NCBI GenBank assembly: GCA_963205035.1
Contig: CAUJII010000012.1
Span: forward strand, 1-10,445
Direction: 5' to 3'
Length of the DNA: 10,445 nt
DNA from: Spirochaetota bacterium
Lineage (GTDB): Bacteria > Spirochaetota > Leptospiria > Turneriellales > Turneriellaceae
Of the stretch, positions 1 to 6,488 are shown one piece after another (the first letter of the stretch is position 1; each line of letters starts with the position of its first letter). A model generated the notes under the pieces. That model was not told where the DNA came from. It made no database searches and was given only the letters and a program-made list of their open reading frames with translations. The position numbers were made by a program, and so were the translations under genes.

Positions 1-1290
1 TGTTTGGAAATGCAAATCGCGGGTCCAATCGACGCGCTCCAAGAGATGACACAGGAATGCCTTCACATCGTAAATCGACGGCACTCCCCCACCGTCATCG
101 GCTGTAATGAAAAGATATTTCGCCAACGACATTTGGTTAAAACCCAAAATCGCATTCGCCTGCGTCAAAATCTCTCGCGGCTGAGCTTCGAGATACGGCA
201 TGTAACGCTCTGAACCCAGCGCCAAAAGAAGCGGGTGCACTCCCGCTGCGTCGACTGCATGCACCGCTTTGACGCCGGGTATCTCCGACGAAACTAAGTC
301 TCCCGTAAGCTCGTGGATGAGCGCACCAAATTGCGAGTCCTCTTGCGGGGGGCGGCCGACTACAGTAAACGGCCAGATGGCATTCTTTCTGCGCGCTAAA
401 ATTTTCTCGACATGAAGCACAGGAAAGGGGTGCGTGAGCGAGTAATACCCCAAGTGGTCGCCAAAAGGCCCCTCGGGGAGCGTATCATTCTGACGTACTT
501 CTCCGTGCACCAAAAAATCCACCTGTGAGGAATAGAAGAATCCTTTTTTGCGGCGATACGCCACACTGCGCTTGCCTAATAAAGAAGCAAAGAGAAGCTC
601 GGGAATATTTTCTGGAAGCGGCATCACCGCCGAAAGCATCAGCGCGGGTGTGCCGCCGACCATGAGTGTCACCTTCAAAGGCTTCTTCTGTGCGTTTGCT
701 TTCGTGTGGTGGATGCCAATGCCTCGGTGGAGTTGGTAGTGCATCCCCATCGTCTTGCCATCGACATATTCGTTACCCGAGGTTTGAACGCGGTACATCC
801 CTAAGTTCGAGTGCATGACGCCCGGCTTCTCGATGTCTTCTGTATAGACCATCGGCAGTGTAACAAAAGGCCCGCCGTCTTTCGGCCATGACGTTGTAAC
901 GGGCAAATCCTTGAGCGAAACCTCTTTGAAAGTCGGCATGAAGCATGCTCTGCGCGGCAGAGCGTGGACGCCGAAAGTCAGCGCATTCCAAAAAACGCGG
1001 GGGCGAAAAATCGAAAGCGGCGACGCCTTAAGACGCATAACGCTCTTGAGCGGAGCGAGCGAAGCTCTGAAAAGAAAATGTGCACGTTCGGCAGTCCCAA
1101 ATAAATTCGAGACTGCCGGAAATGTTGCACCCGATACATTTTCAAAAAAAAGTGCCGGCCCTTTTTGGTCGTGCACGCGCCGATGCACTGCCGCCATTTC
1201 GAGGTAAGGATCGATTTCTTCTTTGACGCGGACGAGGTGGCCGTTTCTTTCAAGGTCTAAAACCGCTTCGTAAAGATTCTTGTAACCCAT
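1..1290 (-). CDS. UbiD-family prenyl-FMN-dependent decarboxylase, 3' end cut by window edge
   Basis: Reading from the ATG at 1290 gives 430 codons that stay open to base 1, so the C-terminus lies outside the window. The N-terminus (MGYKNLYEAV...) and the line SNLFGTAERAHFLFR are typical of the roughly 600-residue UbiD subgroup. Visible motifs, assigned by comparison with Fdc1/UbiD: NLGMYR with metal-ligand Asn162 and active-site Arg167; LHRG with His188; Glu231 in NIPELLFA; and EGPFGD at 273-278 carrying the two active-site acids. The family decarboxylates aromatic or alpha,beta-unsaturated acids in the cytoplasm with prenylated FMN made by UbiX; no ubiX is visible here. A quinone-pathway role (ubiquinone, or menaquinone through the futalosine route) is the usual guess, but the substrate cannot be read from the sequence. 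The start overlaps the pdxJ stop as TAATG with no clear Shine-Dalgarno, which suggests translational coupling. The open frame spans the whole stretch, so it is not a broken gene. Confidence 0.9.
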   Translation of the reverse strand, partial: MGYKNLYEAVLDLERNGHLVRVKEEIDPYLEMAAVHRRVHDQKGPALFFENVSGATFPAVSNLFGTAERAHFLFRASLAPLKSVMRLKASPLSIFRPRVFWNALTFGVHALPRRACFMPTFKEVSLKDLPVTTSWPKDGGPFVTLPMVYTEDIEKPGVMHSNLGMYRVQTSGNEYVDGKTMGMHYQLHRGIGIHHTKANAQKKPLKVTLMVGGTPALMLSAVMPLPENIPELLFASLLGKRSVAYRRKKGFFYSSQVDFLVHGEVRQNDTLPEGPFGDHLGYYSLTHPFPVLHVEKILARRKNAIWPFTVVGRPPQEDSQFGALIHELTGDLVSSEIPGVKAVHAVDAAGVHPLLLALGSERYMPYLEAQPREILTQANAILGFNQMSLAKYLFITADDGGGVPSIYDVKAFLCHLLERVDWTRDLHFQT

Positions 1291-2033
1291 TACAACGCTT
1301 GCCGCATCGTTTCTTTCATTGCACGGATTGCGGCGCTGAGCCCCGTGGCGAGCGAGCGTGCGATAATGGCGTGGCCAATGTTCAGCTCAACAACTTCGTC
1401 AATCGCGCAAATCGGCGCAAGGTTGTGGTAGTTCAACCCATGCCCTGCGTGGACTTCTAAACCTAAGCTGTGCGCTTCGCGAGACGCTTCAATAAGCCGC
1501 GAAAGACTCTCGGCGCGTTTCAGATTATTTCTGAAAGCACGCGCATACGCGCCCGTGTGAAATTCAATCCCCTTAGCGCCGGTTTCTTTTGCTGCATGCA
1601 CCGCTTTCAAGTCGGGCTCGATAAAGAGGAACGATTCTGTTCCCACAGCAAGAAGCTCTTTCACAAATTCTTTCACTCGCTCTTTCTGTTGCACCACATC
1701 GAGGCCGCCCTCGGTCGTCACCTCTTCGCGACGCTCGGGCACGATGCACGCAGTCGTGGGTTCAATCTTCTTTGCAACGGCTAAAATTTCGTGAGACAAC
1801 GCCATCTCAAAATTCAACGGAATGTGGAGGTGTTTCTTTAGTTCCTCGATATCTCCATCTTGAATATGCCTTCTGTCTTCTCTTAAATGCACCGTAATGA
1901 GATCGGCGCCTGCCGCTTCTGCGACCTTTGCAAGCTCAAGCACCGAAGGGTCGTTCTCGCCGCGCGCGTTGCGTAGTGTCGCAACGTGGTCGATGTTGAC
2001 GCCGAGCGCAATCTCTCGTTTTTTTTCTGCCAT
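1290..2033 (-). CDS. pdxJ: Pyridoxine 5'-phosphate synthase PdxJ
   Basis: A 247-residue protein, close to the usual 240-250, that matches PdxJ along its length. The enzyme condenses 1-deoxy-D-xylulose 5-phosphate with 3-amino-2-oxopropyl phosphate to form pyridoxine 5'-phosphate in the DXP-dependent vitamin B6 pathway, in the cytoplasm. Landmarks: GVNIDHVATLRNAR at residues 11-24 (phosphate and substrate binding), TVHLREDRRH with His49, NFEMA with Glu76, VPERREEVTTEGG at 98-110, AGHGLNYHN with His198, and ELNIGHAII at 216-224. The three named residues align with catalytic His45, Glu72 and His193 of E. coli PdxJ. The ATG overlaps the cdaR stop as TAATG and has AAGG about 9 nt upstream; its own TAA overlaps the ATG of the UbiD-family gene. 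It lies in the folP-cdaA-cdaR operon; presence of PdxJ implies de novo B6 synthesis by the DXP route. Confidence 0.97.
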   Translation of the reverse strand: MAEKKREIALGVNIDHVATLRNARGENDPSVLELAKVAEAAGADLITVHLREDRRHIQDGDIEELKKHLHIPLNFEMALSHEILAVAKKIEPTTACIVPERREEVTTEGGLDVVQQKERVKEFVKELLAVGTESFLFIEPDLKAVHAAKETGAKGIEFHTGAYARAFRNNLKRAESLSRLIEASREAHSLGLEVHAGHGLNYHNLAPICAIDEVVELNIGHAIIARSLATGLSAAIRAMKETMRQAL

Positions 2034-3037
2034 TAGTTATTGCCTTCTTGTTTCTTTTGATAACCGTCTTTGATGCTGAAGCGAACACTCACCTTGTCGG
2101 GAGTCACCGAGACAACTTGGATCTTCTTGCCGTGCGTCAAGAGCCGCGCTTTGACTATTAAGTCCGACGCTGTCGGCTGTGGGATTATTTCCCCCGTCTG
2201 TTTATTCCATCGAGTCGCTTGGAGATCGACAAACGCATAGACATCGTTCGGAGTCAAACGCCTTATCGCAGCCCCCTCCCCTTGAAGGAGCACAGTCACT
2301 GTCTTTTCAGAGAGTAGAGCATCGAGTGCTCCGTCTAAATTTTGAAGCCGTATTGGAATGTCTTCAAACTTCTCTTCTTCCATCACTGTCTTTGCCAGAA
2401 GCTCGACCTTGACTGTCACGAAGCGGGTCTCATTCGCCCAGACATCTTCCGGTAGCCTTAACGGCACGCGTTTGGAAAAAGTAGTCTTTGTTCCGTCCAA
2501 ATCTAAAGGCTCTGTTTCCAGGTTTTGTAGTGTCGTCATTACGGTTTCTGGCCCTGAAAGCTCAAGCTGCGTAGGTATCGTTGTAACGCGTAAAATTTTA
2601 TACGCGGCATCAGGAGACCCCGTAAGAATGGGCTTGATGGTAAACTTGCGGCTACGCCCTCGCTCGAGCTCAACCGAAATTGTCTTGGGCTTCGAGAAAA
2701 TTTCAACTCGCTCGGGTAGCTGTCTCGTATCGAAAACGACGGGGTACGAAGCTTCGCCACTTTTTGCCTTATGCAAGTTGACTTCAGCTTTAATGCCCGT
2801 CGTTGAAAATTTCAAGAACTCGTCGCGACCCCGCACGACAATTTTAATGAAGCGTGGAGCACCCGCCTTGATATAGAGATTGCTCGGTTTCTTTACATAT
2901 TCCAAAGGGATGTTGAATGTATTTTCAGAAACACGCGCAAATTGCACATAGAACCACAGTCCCCCACCGATAATAAGACAAAATAACTTGGCCCAAAAAT
3001 CTTCGATGAAAATATAGCGAAGCGCACGGCGTATCAT
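2033..3037 (-). CDS. cdaR: YbbR-domain protein CdaR, CdaA regulator
   Basis: Called from the ATG at 3037, giving 334 residues. One N-terminal membrane segment (about residues 15-33, rich in Leu/Ile/Gly/Trp) is followed by an extracytoplasmic part with roughly three YbbR-type beta repeats (about 38-115, 118-205 and 215-325); the recurring pattern is a short IPL or VPLRLP strand followed by a V(R/L)G or LSGP turn. The C-terminus is charged and low in complexity. In other bacteria CdaR binds the membrane diadenylate cyclase CdaA and modulates c-di-AMP production, and here it sits directly behind cdaA. The start is favoured over the in-frame ATG at 3049 because GGAG lies 6 nt upstream and the start forms an ATGA overlap with the cdaA stop; the longer form would add only four residues. 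Its TAA overlaps the pdxJ ATG. Sequence conservation of the YbbR family is low, so the call rests on topology, repeats and position. Confidence 0.9.
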   Translation of the reverse strand: MIRRALRYIFIEDFWAKLFCLIIGGGLWFYVQFARVSENTFNIPLEYVKKPSNLYIKAGAPRFIKIVVRGRDEFLKFSTTGIKAEVNLHKAKSGEASYPVVFDTRQLPERVEIFSKPKTISVELERGRSRKFTIKPILTGSPDAAYKILRVTTIPTQLELSGPETVMTTLQNLETEPLDLDGTKTTFSKRVPLRLPEDVWANETRFVTVKVELLAKTVMEEEKFEDIPIRLQNLDGALDALLSEKTVTVLLQGEGAAIRRLTPNDVYAFVDLQATRWNKQTGEIIPQPTASDLIVKARLLTHGKKIQVVSVTPDKVSVRFSIKDGYQKKQEGNN

Positions 3038-3795
3038 AGAGCACTCCATGCGTCGCTGAGCGTGTTCTCGTTGAAAGCGACAAGTATCTTGCGTAGCCGC
3101 GCAAGATCAATGCCCTCTTTGAGCTCGCCTAAGAACGCAAGAGTTATCTTTCCGCTTGTCTCTGAAACCACGAGAAGCAGCGCATCGGAGTCTTCGCTTA
3201 AGCCCAAAGCAGCGCGGTGGCGTGCGCCAAAACTACGCTTTATGCCCGTCGCATTACTCATCGGTAGATAGCACGCTGCGGCGACCAAGCTCTGCCCCTC
3301 GATTATGACCGCCCCATCGTGCAGAGGATTCTTGCCATAAAAAATCGAAACCAAAAGTTCGCGTGTCACGCGTGCGCCAATCTGAACGCCAGTCTCGCTG
3401 TGCTGTCTTAATCCCACTTTATGGACAAGCGCAATAAGTGCGCCGCACTTCGCCTCGCTCATTTGTTTGACTGCGTTTACAATGTCGTCAACCGGAACTT
3501 GTTCAACGGGGATAAGTTTTCTATACCACTGCGCCTGACCAATTTGATAAAAGAGCCGACGGAGCTCTGGCTGCAAAACGACCAGAATGCCGATGACAAA
3601 ATATGCCGAGATCGAGTCGAAGAGCCAGCTTAGGGTCTCAAGCTGTGCGCGGTGACTAATAATCGAAAGCAGGAGAAAAAGCGCAACGCCGCCCAAGATA
3701 GGTACGGCGCGGCTCTGTCTCACCAGTCGGTAACCATAGTAGACAACAAGGGTTACCAGAAAAATATCGAATGCGGCGCGCAGGCTAAAGCTCAT
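3034..3795 (-). CDS. cdaA: Diadenylate cyclase CdaA (c-di-AMP synthase)
   Basis: Called as 253 residues from the ATG at 3795. Three hydrophobic segments lie at about residues 10-24, 33-47 and 60-76, followed by a cytoplasmic DAC domain (about 95-225). The catalytic signatures are present: LHDGAVII (DGA at 160-162) and GARHRAALG (RHR at 192-194), followed by SEDSDALLLVVSETSGKI. The enzyme joins two ATP into cyclic di-AMP at the inner face of the membrane, a messenger for potassium and osmolyte balance and cell-wall homeostasis in bacteria that have it. Membrane topology and absence of a helix-hairpin-helix DNA-binding part make it CdaA rather than DisA. It overlaps folP by 11 nt and ends in an ATGA overlap with cdaR. 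The start is uncertain: the ATG has no clear Shine-Dalgarno, while an in-frame TTG at 3813 has AAGGA about 10 nt upstream and would add six residues. Confidence 0.96.
   Translation of the reverse strand: MSFSLRAAFDIFLVTLVVYYGYRLVRQSRAVPILGGVALFLLLSIISHRAQLETLSWLFDSISAYFVIGILVVLQPELRRLFYQIGQAQWYRKLIPVEQVPVDDIVNAVKQMSEAKCGALIALVHKVGLRQHSETGVQIGARVTRELLVSIFYGKNPLHDGAVIIEGQSLVAAACYLPMSNATGIKRSFGARHRAALGLSEDSDALLLVVSETSGKITLAFLGELKEGIDLARLRKILVAFNENTLSDAWSAL
3044..3047 (-). promoter_or_regulatory. Shine-Dalgarno deciding the cdaR start
   Basis: GGAG on the minus strand, 6 nt before the ATG at 3037 and still inside the cdaA coding region. It supports the ATG in the ATGA overlap over the in-frame ATG at 3049, which itself overlaps this site. 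Confidence 0.65.
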
Positions 3796-4615
3796 AGTTT
3801 CGTAATGCGGCAATTAGCTTCAATCCTTGGTACATTGCTTTTACATCGTGAACGCGCAAAATGTCGAGACCGCGTAAAGATAAATACGTTTGGATAGCCA
3901 ATGTTCCAAAAAGCCTTTCTTCGGGTTCTTCTTCGCTGGTGACCTTTCCAATAAACGATTTGCGCGAAACACCGGCAAGAAGGCGGCAGCCGCCCACCCG
4001 CAATTCTTCGTAACGCGCGATGAGCTTCAAGTTATGGTCGACCAGTTTTCCAAAACCTATGCCGCCGTCTAAGATGATGCGTTGTTCATCGACTCCGCAT
4101 GCGGTAAGTGCGGCAACACGCTCCTTCAAATACGCCGAAACTTCCTGCACGACATCCTTGTACTGGGGATTACTTTGCATTGTTTGTGGAGTCCCTTGCG
4201 TATGCATCAATACATAGTCGATTTGGCGAGCCGCAATAAATTCATACGTCGCCTGATTGCCTCCGCTCACATCGTTGATTGCGCCGAGTGGAAATTCTGA
4301 GACTCGCTGCATAACGCGAAGGTCTCGCGTATCGACGGAAATTCTGCAGAGCGCAGCGTCGCCCAGATGCGAGCCAAAGTCGTTGAGAAAACTCACTAGG
4401 ATTGTGCTCTGCGCTTCTGCGCTCACGGGGGCAGCACCCGGCCTCGTGCTCTCGGCGCCTATATCGATAATGTCCGCTCCTTCGGCGAGCATTGCTTCAG
4501 CGCGCCCCAACGCTTCTCTGAGCGTGGCGCGCGAAGGCGCATAGAAAGAATCGGGAGTCAGGTTGATGACTCCCCAAAGTTTAGGCAGTGTTTTTTCTGC
4601 GCCGCTCGTGTTCAT
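3785..4615 (-). CDS. folP: Dihydropteroate synthase FolP
   Basis: A 276-residue TIM-barrel enzyme of normal length that condenses 6-hydroxymethyl-dihydropterin pyrophosphate with p-aminobenzoate to give dihydropteroate; it is the target of sulfonamides. Signatures: GVINLTPDSF (Asn18), DIIDIGAESTRPG at 48-60, ISVDT with Asp95, AINDVSGG with Asn114, LMHTQGTP at 136-143, ILDGGIGFGK with Asp183, GVSRKSFIG with Lys219, and LRVHDV with Arg254 and His256. All key pterin, phosphate and metal residues of E. coli FolP have counterparts. Two oddities: loop 1 reads SFYAPSRA rather than the usual SFSDGG, and the DPGIGFGK motif has Gly for Pro. It is the first gene of the tight folP-cdaA-cdaR-pdxJ-ubiD run, overlapping cdaA by 11 nt, with 50 nt to the barrel gene upstream. 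The ATG has no strong Shine-Dalgarno and overlaps a 15-nt palindrome. Confidence 0.96.
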   Translation of the reverse strand: MNTSGAEKTLPKLWGVINLTPDSFYAPSRATLREALGRAEAMLAEGADIIDIGAESTRPGAAPVSAEAQSTILVSFLNDFGSHLGDAALCRISVDTRDLRVMQRVSEFPLGAINDVSGGNQATYEFIAARQIDYVLMHTQGTPQTMQSNPQYKDVVQEVSAYLKERVAALTACGVDEQRIILDGGIGFGKLVDHNLKLIARYEELRVGGCRLLAGVSRKSFIGKVTSEEEPEERLFGTLAIQTYLSLRGLDILRVHDVKAMYQGLKLIAALRNYEL

Positions 4616-4629
4616 CGTCTGACAGACGA
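4615..4629. promoter_or_regulatory. 15-nt palindrome at the folP start codon
   Basis: TCGTCTG and CAGACGA flank one central base, a perfect 7-bp inverted repeat whose end includes the first base of the folP ATG. In RNA it would form a short hairpin (very small loop) that could mask the start; in DNA it could be an operator lying close to the expected transcription start. The symmetry is seen; the function is inferred. Confidence 0.4.
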
Positions 4630-4659
4630 CTTAACTGGATGTTGCGAAAGAATTCTCAA
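4630..4659 (-). promoter_or_regulatory. Possible weak sigma70-type promoter for the folP operon
   Basis: On the minus strand a good -35 hexamer TTGAGA (4654-4659) is followed after 18 nt by a poor -10 hexamer GTTAAG (4630-4635). Transcription would begin inside or next to the palindrome at 4615-4629. The weak -10 means the operon may instead be read from the upstream cluster. Confidence 0.25.
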
Positions 4660-4665
4660 ACCCTT

Positions 4666-5709
4666 TTAGAACGCGAAATTGAGTTCGCCAAAATACTGGA
4701 ACTCACGGCCTTGCATGTCGCGCGTCGCGGAAATTGCCATTTGGAACGTCTTGCCGACATTAACGCCAAGCCCCAGAGCTGGTTTAGAACCATTCAGTCC
4801 CAACATCACATAAGTATATTTGGTGAAACCATAAGCTACACCCATGTTCATTTTCAGCCCGTCACCTTGCGGCTTGTCGACGTTCGCCGTGAAACCTAAA
4901 ATGATTTTGAAATTTGAATTCGGCGGCGGAGCTTGAACCTGCATCGAAAAACTAAAGAGCGTGTCGAGTTTTGCCGCCTCTTTGAAAGACGACCCCGAGC
5001 GGCTCTGGAGCGCTCCCAAATTACGGATGTCTGCAGCAACCGACAATAGCGGAGGCAGTACAACAACCTGTGTTCCAATGTTTATGCCGCCGCCCGTGAC
5101 TGTGCCGCCCGCAAGATCTTCGCGCACCGCGAAACCACTAACGCCTAAGCGCACAGGGCCTGCTCCCCAGCCATAACCCAAATACGCGGTATGCCCTTGG
5201 TAAGTTTTTGCGCCTGTGGTATTTCCCAATGCGTCGTAGCCTTTTGCAGAGGCGACTTGTGTGCCGCCATACCCTACCGCTAAAGCACCCGAGCCTAAAG
5301 TTACTCCGGCACCGCCAAAGTAAAGAAGACGACCATTCGATAAATAACTCCCTGAGCCGTTGAACTGCACTTGCGTGCCGCGCTCGGTAATCTCGACGGT
5401 CTTCGCTTCGCTCGAACCTGCCGTGTTTTGGTCGTCTAAGAGCTTGTTGAACTCTTCATCGCCCGCCATGCTGTCGGGGTTGCGCACGGTATCGACGGTT
5501 TGTGAACTGCGTTTCTCCGTGTGGATTTGTGCGAGTCCCGCCGGGTTCCAATAAAGCGCCGAGGGATCGGACACGACAACGCCGTACGCATTGCCGAGGC
5601 CCGCGCTTTTTGCGCCGAAGCCTTGGTTCAAGAAATCGGCGGACGATGTTTGTGCGGAAAGTGCGCTGATGAAAAAAGGTAAACTGATGAGAAGGTATTT
5701 CTTACGCAT
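4666..5709 (-). CDS. PorV/PorQ/FadL-like outer-membrane beta-barrel protein (UPF0164-like)
   Basis: Called as 347 residues from the ATG at 5709, which has AGGAG 4 nt upstream; an in-frame TTG at 5727 lacks such support. Residues 1-19 form a Sec signal peptide (MRKK, hydrophobic core, SALSA before Gln20). Directly after it comes the family hallmark, FLNQGFGAKSAGLGNAYG then SDPSALYWNPAGLA (about 26-60), seen in PorV/PorQ-family and UPF0164 proteins, which resemble the long-chain fatty-acid porin FadL. The rest alternates polar and hydrophobic residues with many Gly/Tyr/Phe, as expected for a barrel, and ends in Phe (ELNFAF), the usual signal for BAM insertion. It should therefore sit in the outer membrane. 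It is last in a run behind fadH, a small helical protein and a small lipoprotein. Role could be transport of hydrophobic compounds or a PorV-like secretion function; the sequence does not decide. No clear terminator follows it. Confidence 0.82.
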   Translation of the reverse strand: MRKKYLLISLPFFISALSAQTSSADFLNQGFGAKSAGLGNAYGVVVSDPSALYWNPAGLAQIHTEKRSSQTVDTVRNPDSMAGDEEFNKLLDDQNTAGSSEAKTVEITERGTQVQFNGSGSYLSNGRLLYFGGAGVTLGSGALAVGYGGTQVASAKGYDALGNTTGAKTYQGHTAYLGYGWGAGPVRLGVSGFAVREDLAGGTVTGGGINIGTQVVVLPPLLSVAADIRNLGALQSRSGSSFKEAAKLDTLFSFSMQVQAPPPNSNFKIILGFTANVDKPQGDGLKMNMGVAYGFTKYTYVMLGLNGSKPALGLGVNVGKTFQMAISATRDMQGREFQYFGELNFAF

Positions 5710-5713
5710 AAAA

Positions 5714-5718
5714 CTCCT
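5714..5718 (-). promoter_or_regulatory. Shine-Dalgarno of the barrel gene, overlapping the lipoprotein stop
   Basis: AGGAG on the minus strand, 4 nt before the ATG at 5709. Its first bases belong to the TAG stop of the preceding lipoprotein gene, so the two genes are probably translationally coupled. It fixes the barrel start at the ATG rather than the upstream TTG. Confidence 0.7.
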
Positions 5719-6094
5719 ATTCGACAATCAACTTGAAGAGGCTGTCTTTGCCTGTAATCGCGGTCGCATTTGTTTCCATAAGTTGTATGTAGTACACACC
5801 CGGAGCTATCGTGTTGCCATTGCTATCGACGCCGGCCCAAACAATTTTATTTTTTGTCGTATCGGGAAGGATGTTAGCGCGATAAACTTCTTGCAAGTTG
5901 AAATCTAACACCACGACCAAGTTTTGTGTGTCGCTAAAATTAGCCCCATCGAGTTTTTCAAGGGTCAAGACGCCTGCCGCCGGGCTATACGGATTGGGGT
6001 ATGCCTTAAACGCTACTTTGTCGTCCATCGGCAAATTCACGCACTGCGTGAGCACAAGGAGGATTCCCCCTATTAAGTACTTAGACAATTTCAT
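5717..6094 (-). CDS. Small lipoprotein with PNPY / FlgD-Ig-like beta domain
   Basis: A 125-residue protein. Residues 1-17 look like a lipoprotein signal (KLSKYLIGGILLVLTQ) followed by Cys18; Gln at -1 is unusual by E. coli rules but fits the relaxed spirochaetal lipobox. The mature part starts with FKAYPNPYSPAAG (about 29-41), then LTLEKLDG, VVVLDFNLQEVYR, IVWAGVDSNGNTIAPGVYYIQL and a final strand FKLIVE. The PNP(Y/F) start and the W-x-G-x-D-x-x-G ... PGVYY pattern are typical of the FlgD immunoglobulin-like fold and of the related C-terminal sorting domains of type IX secretion cargo. So it is probably a lipid-anchored, single Ig-like domain on the periplasmic or outer face of the envelope. 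It has a strong Shine-Dalgarno, and its stop is 7 nt before the PorV/FadL-like barrel start, which suggests joint function. No specific role can be named. Confidence 0.75.
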   Translation of the reverse strand: MKLSKYLIGGILLVLTQCVNLPMDDKVAFKAYPNPYSPAAGVLTLEKLDGANFSDTQNLVVVLDFNLQEVYRANILPDTTKNKIVWAGVDSNGNTIAPGVYYIQLMETNATAITGKDSLFKLIVE

Positions 6095-6098
6095 AGAA

Positions 6099-6105
6099 CT
6101 CCTTA
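6099..6105 (-). promoter_or_regulatory. Strong Shine-Dalgarno of the lipoprotein gene
   Basis: TAAGGAG on the minus strand, 4 nt before the ATG at 6094, a full match to the anti-Shine-Dalgarno. Its TAA is the stop codon of the preceding 118-residue gene, which suggests coupled translation. Confidence 0.75.
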
Positions 6106-6459
6106 GCCCATGAGGCTTTTTGCTTTTGACTTATTGATTTCACTGGCCGCTTCTCTGATTGACTCTTCCAAAAACTCGAGTACATACTTGAGAGACTTGT
6201 CGTCCATCGAGACAAATGGATCGAGACGGCGGTATTCCAAATGGCGCTGGTACGCGCTATTGATTTGCGCAATGTAGTGCGCCTGCTCCATCGCAATCGT
6301 CTCTAATTCGCTCTTGAGTTCGCGCGCCAACTTTTCAAATTGGTGTATCTGCGCTGCGCTCACTGTCTTGTGGAACTGGTTTAAGAAAGCTTCGCTCAAA
6401 GGTCGGTTGTAACATATCCAGAGATTTTCTTTCTCGCCGTAGAGTAATTTTTCTGCCAT
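6103..6459 (-). CDS. Small predicted helical protein of unknown function
   Basis: A 118-residue protein that I do not recognise. It has no signal peptide and no membrane segment, so it is expected to be cytoplasmic. After a short N-terminal stretch (MAEKLLYGEKENLWICYNRP) residues about 22-66 are rich in Glu, Lys, Gln, Leu and Ala with heptad-like spacing (QFEKLARELKSELETIA), suggesting a long amphipathic helix or coiled coil; a second helical part covers about 88-112 (YVLEFLEESIREAASEINK). The single Cys lies in a WICY stretch near the N-terminus. It is real rather than chance: AAAGGG sits 5 nt before the ATG, it starts 29 nt after the fadH stop, and its stop overlaps the Shine-Dalgarno of the lipoprotein gene. 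Co-transcription with fadH and the envelope genes is likely, but no function follows from this. Confidence 0.72.
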   Translation of the reverse strand: MAEKLLYGEKENLWICYNRPLSEAFLNQFHKTVSAAQIHQFEKLARELKSELETIAMEQAHYIAQINSAYQRHLEYRRLDPFVSMDDKSLKYVLEFLEESIREAASEINKSKAKSLMG

Positions 6460-6488
6460 AACAACCCTTTAAGTATCGACTCCTTGAG

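Noticed and set aside
911..1253. Short open frames on both strands suggesting a broken UbiD-family gene
   Set aside because: One minus-strand frame is open without interruption from 1290 to 1 with all expected motifs; the gene is only cut by the window edge.
2358..2876. 172-codon plus-strand open frame
   Set aside because: It lies fully antisense to cdaR, has no Shine-Dalgarno or recognisable domain, and its composition mirrors the codons of the opposite gene.
3034..3795. Assignment as DisA
   Set aside because: It has three membrane segments before the DAC domain, no helix-hairpin-helix C-terminus, and a cdaR neighbour, all of which indicate CdaA.
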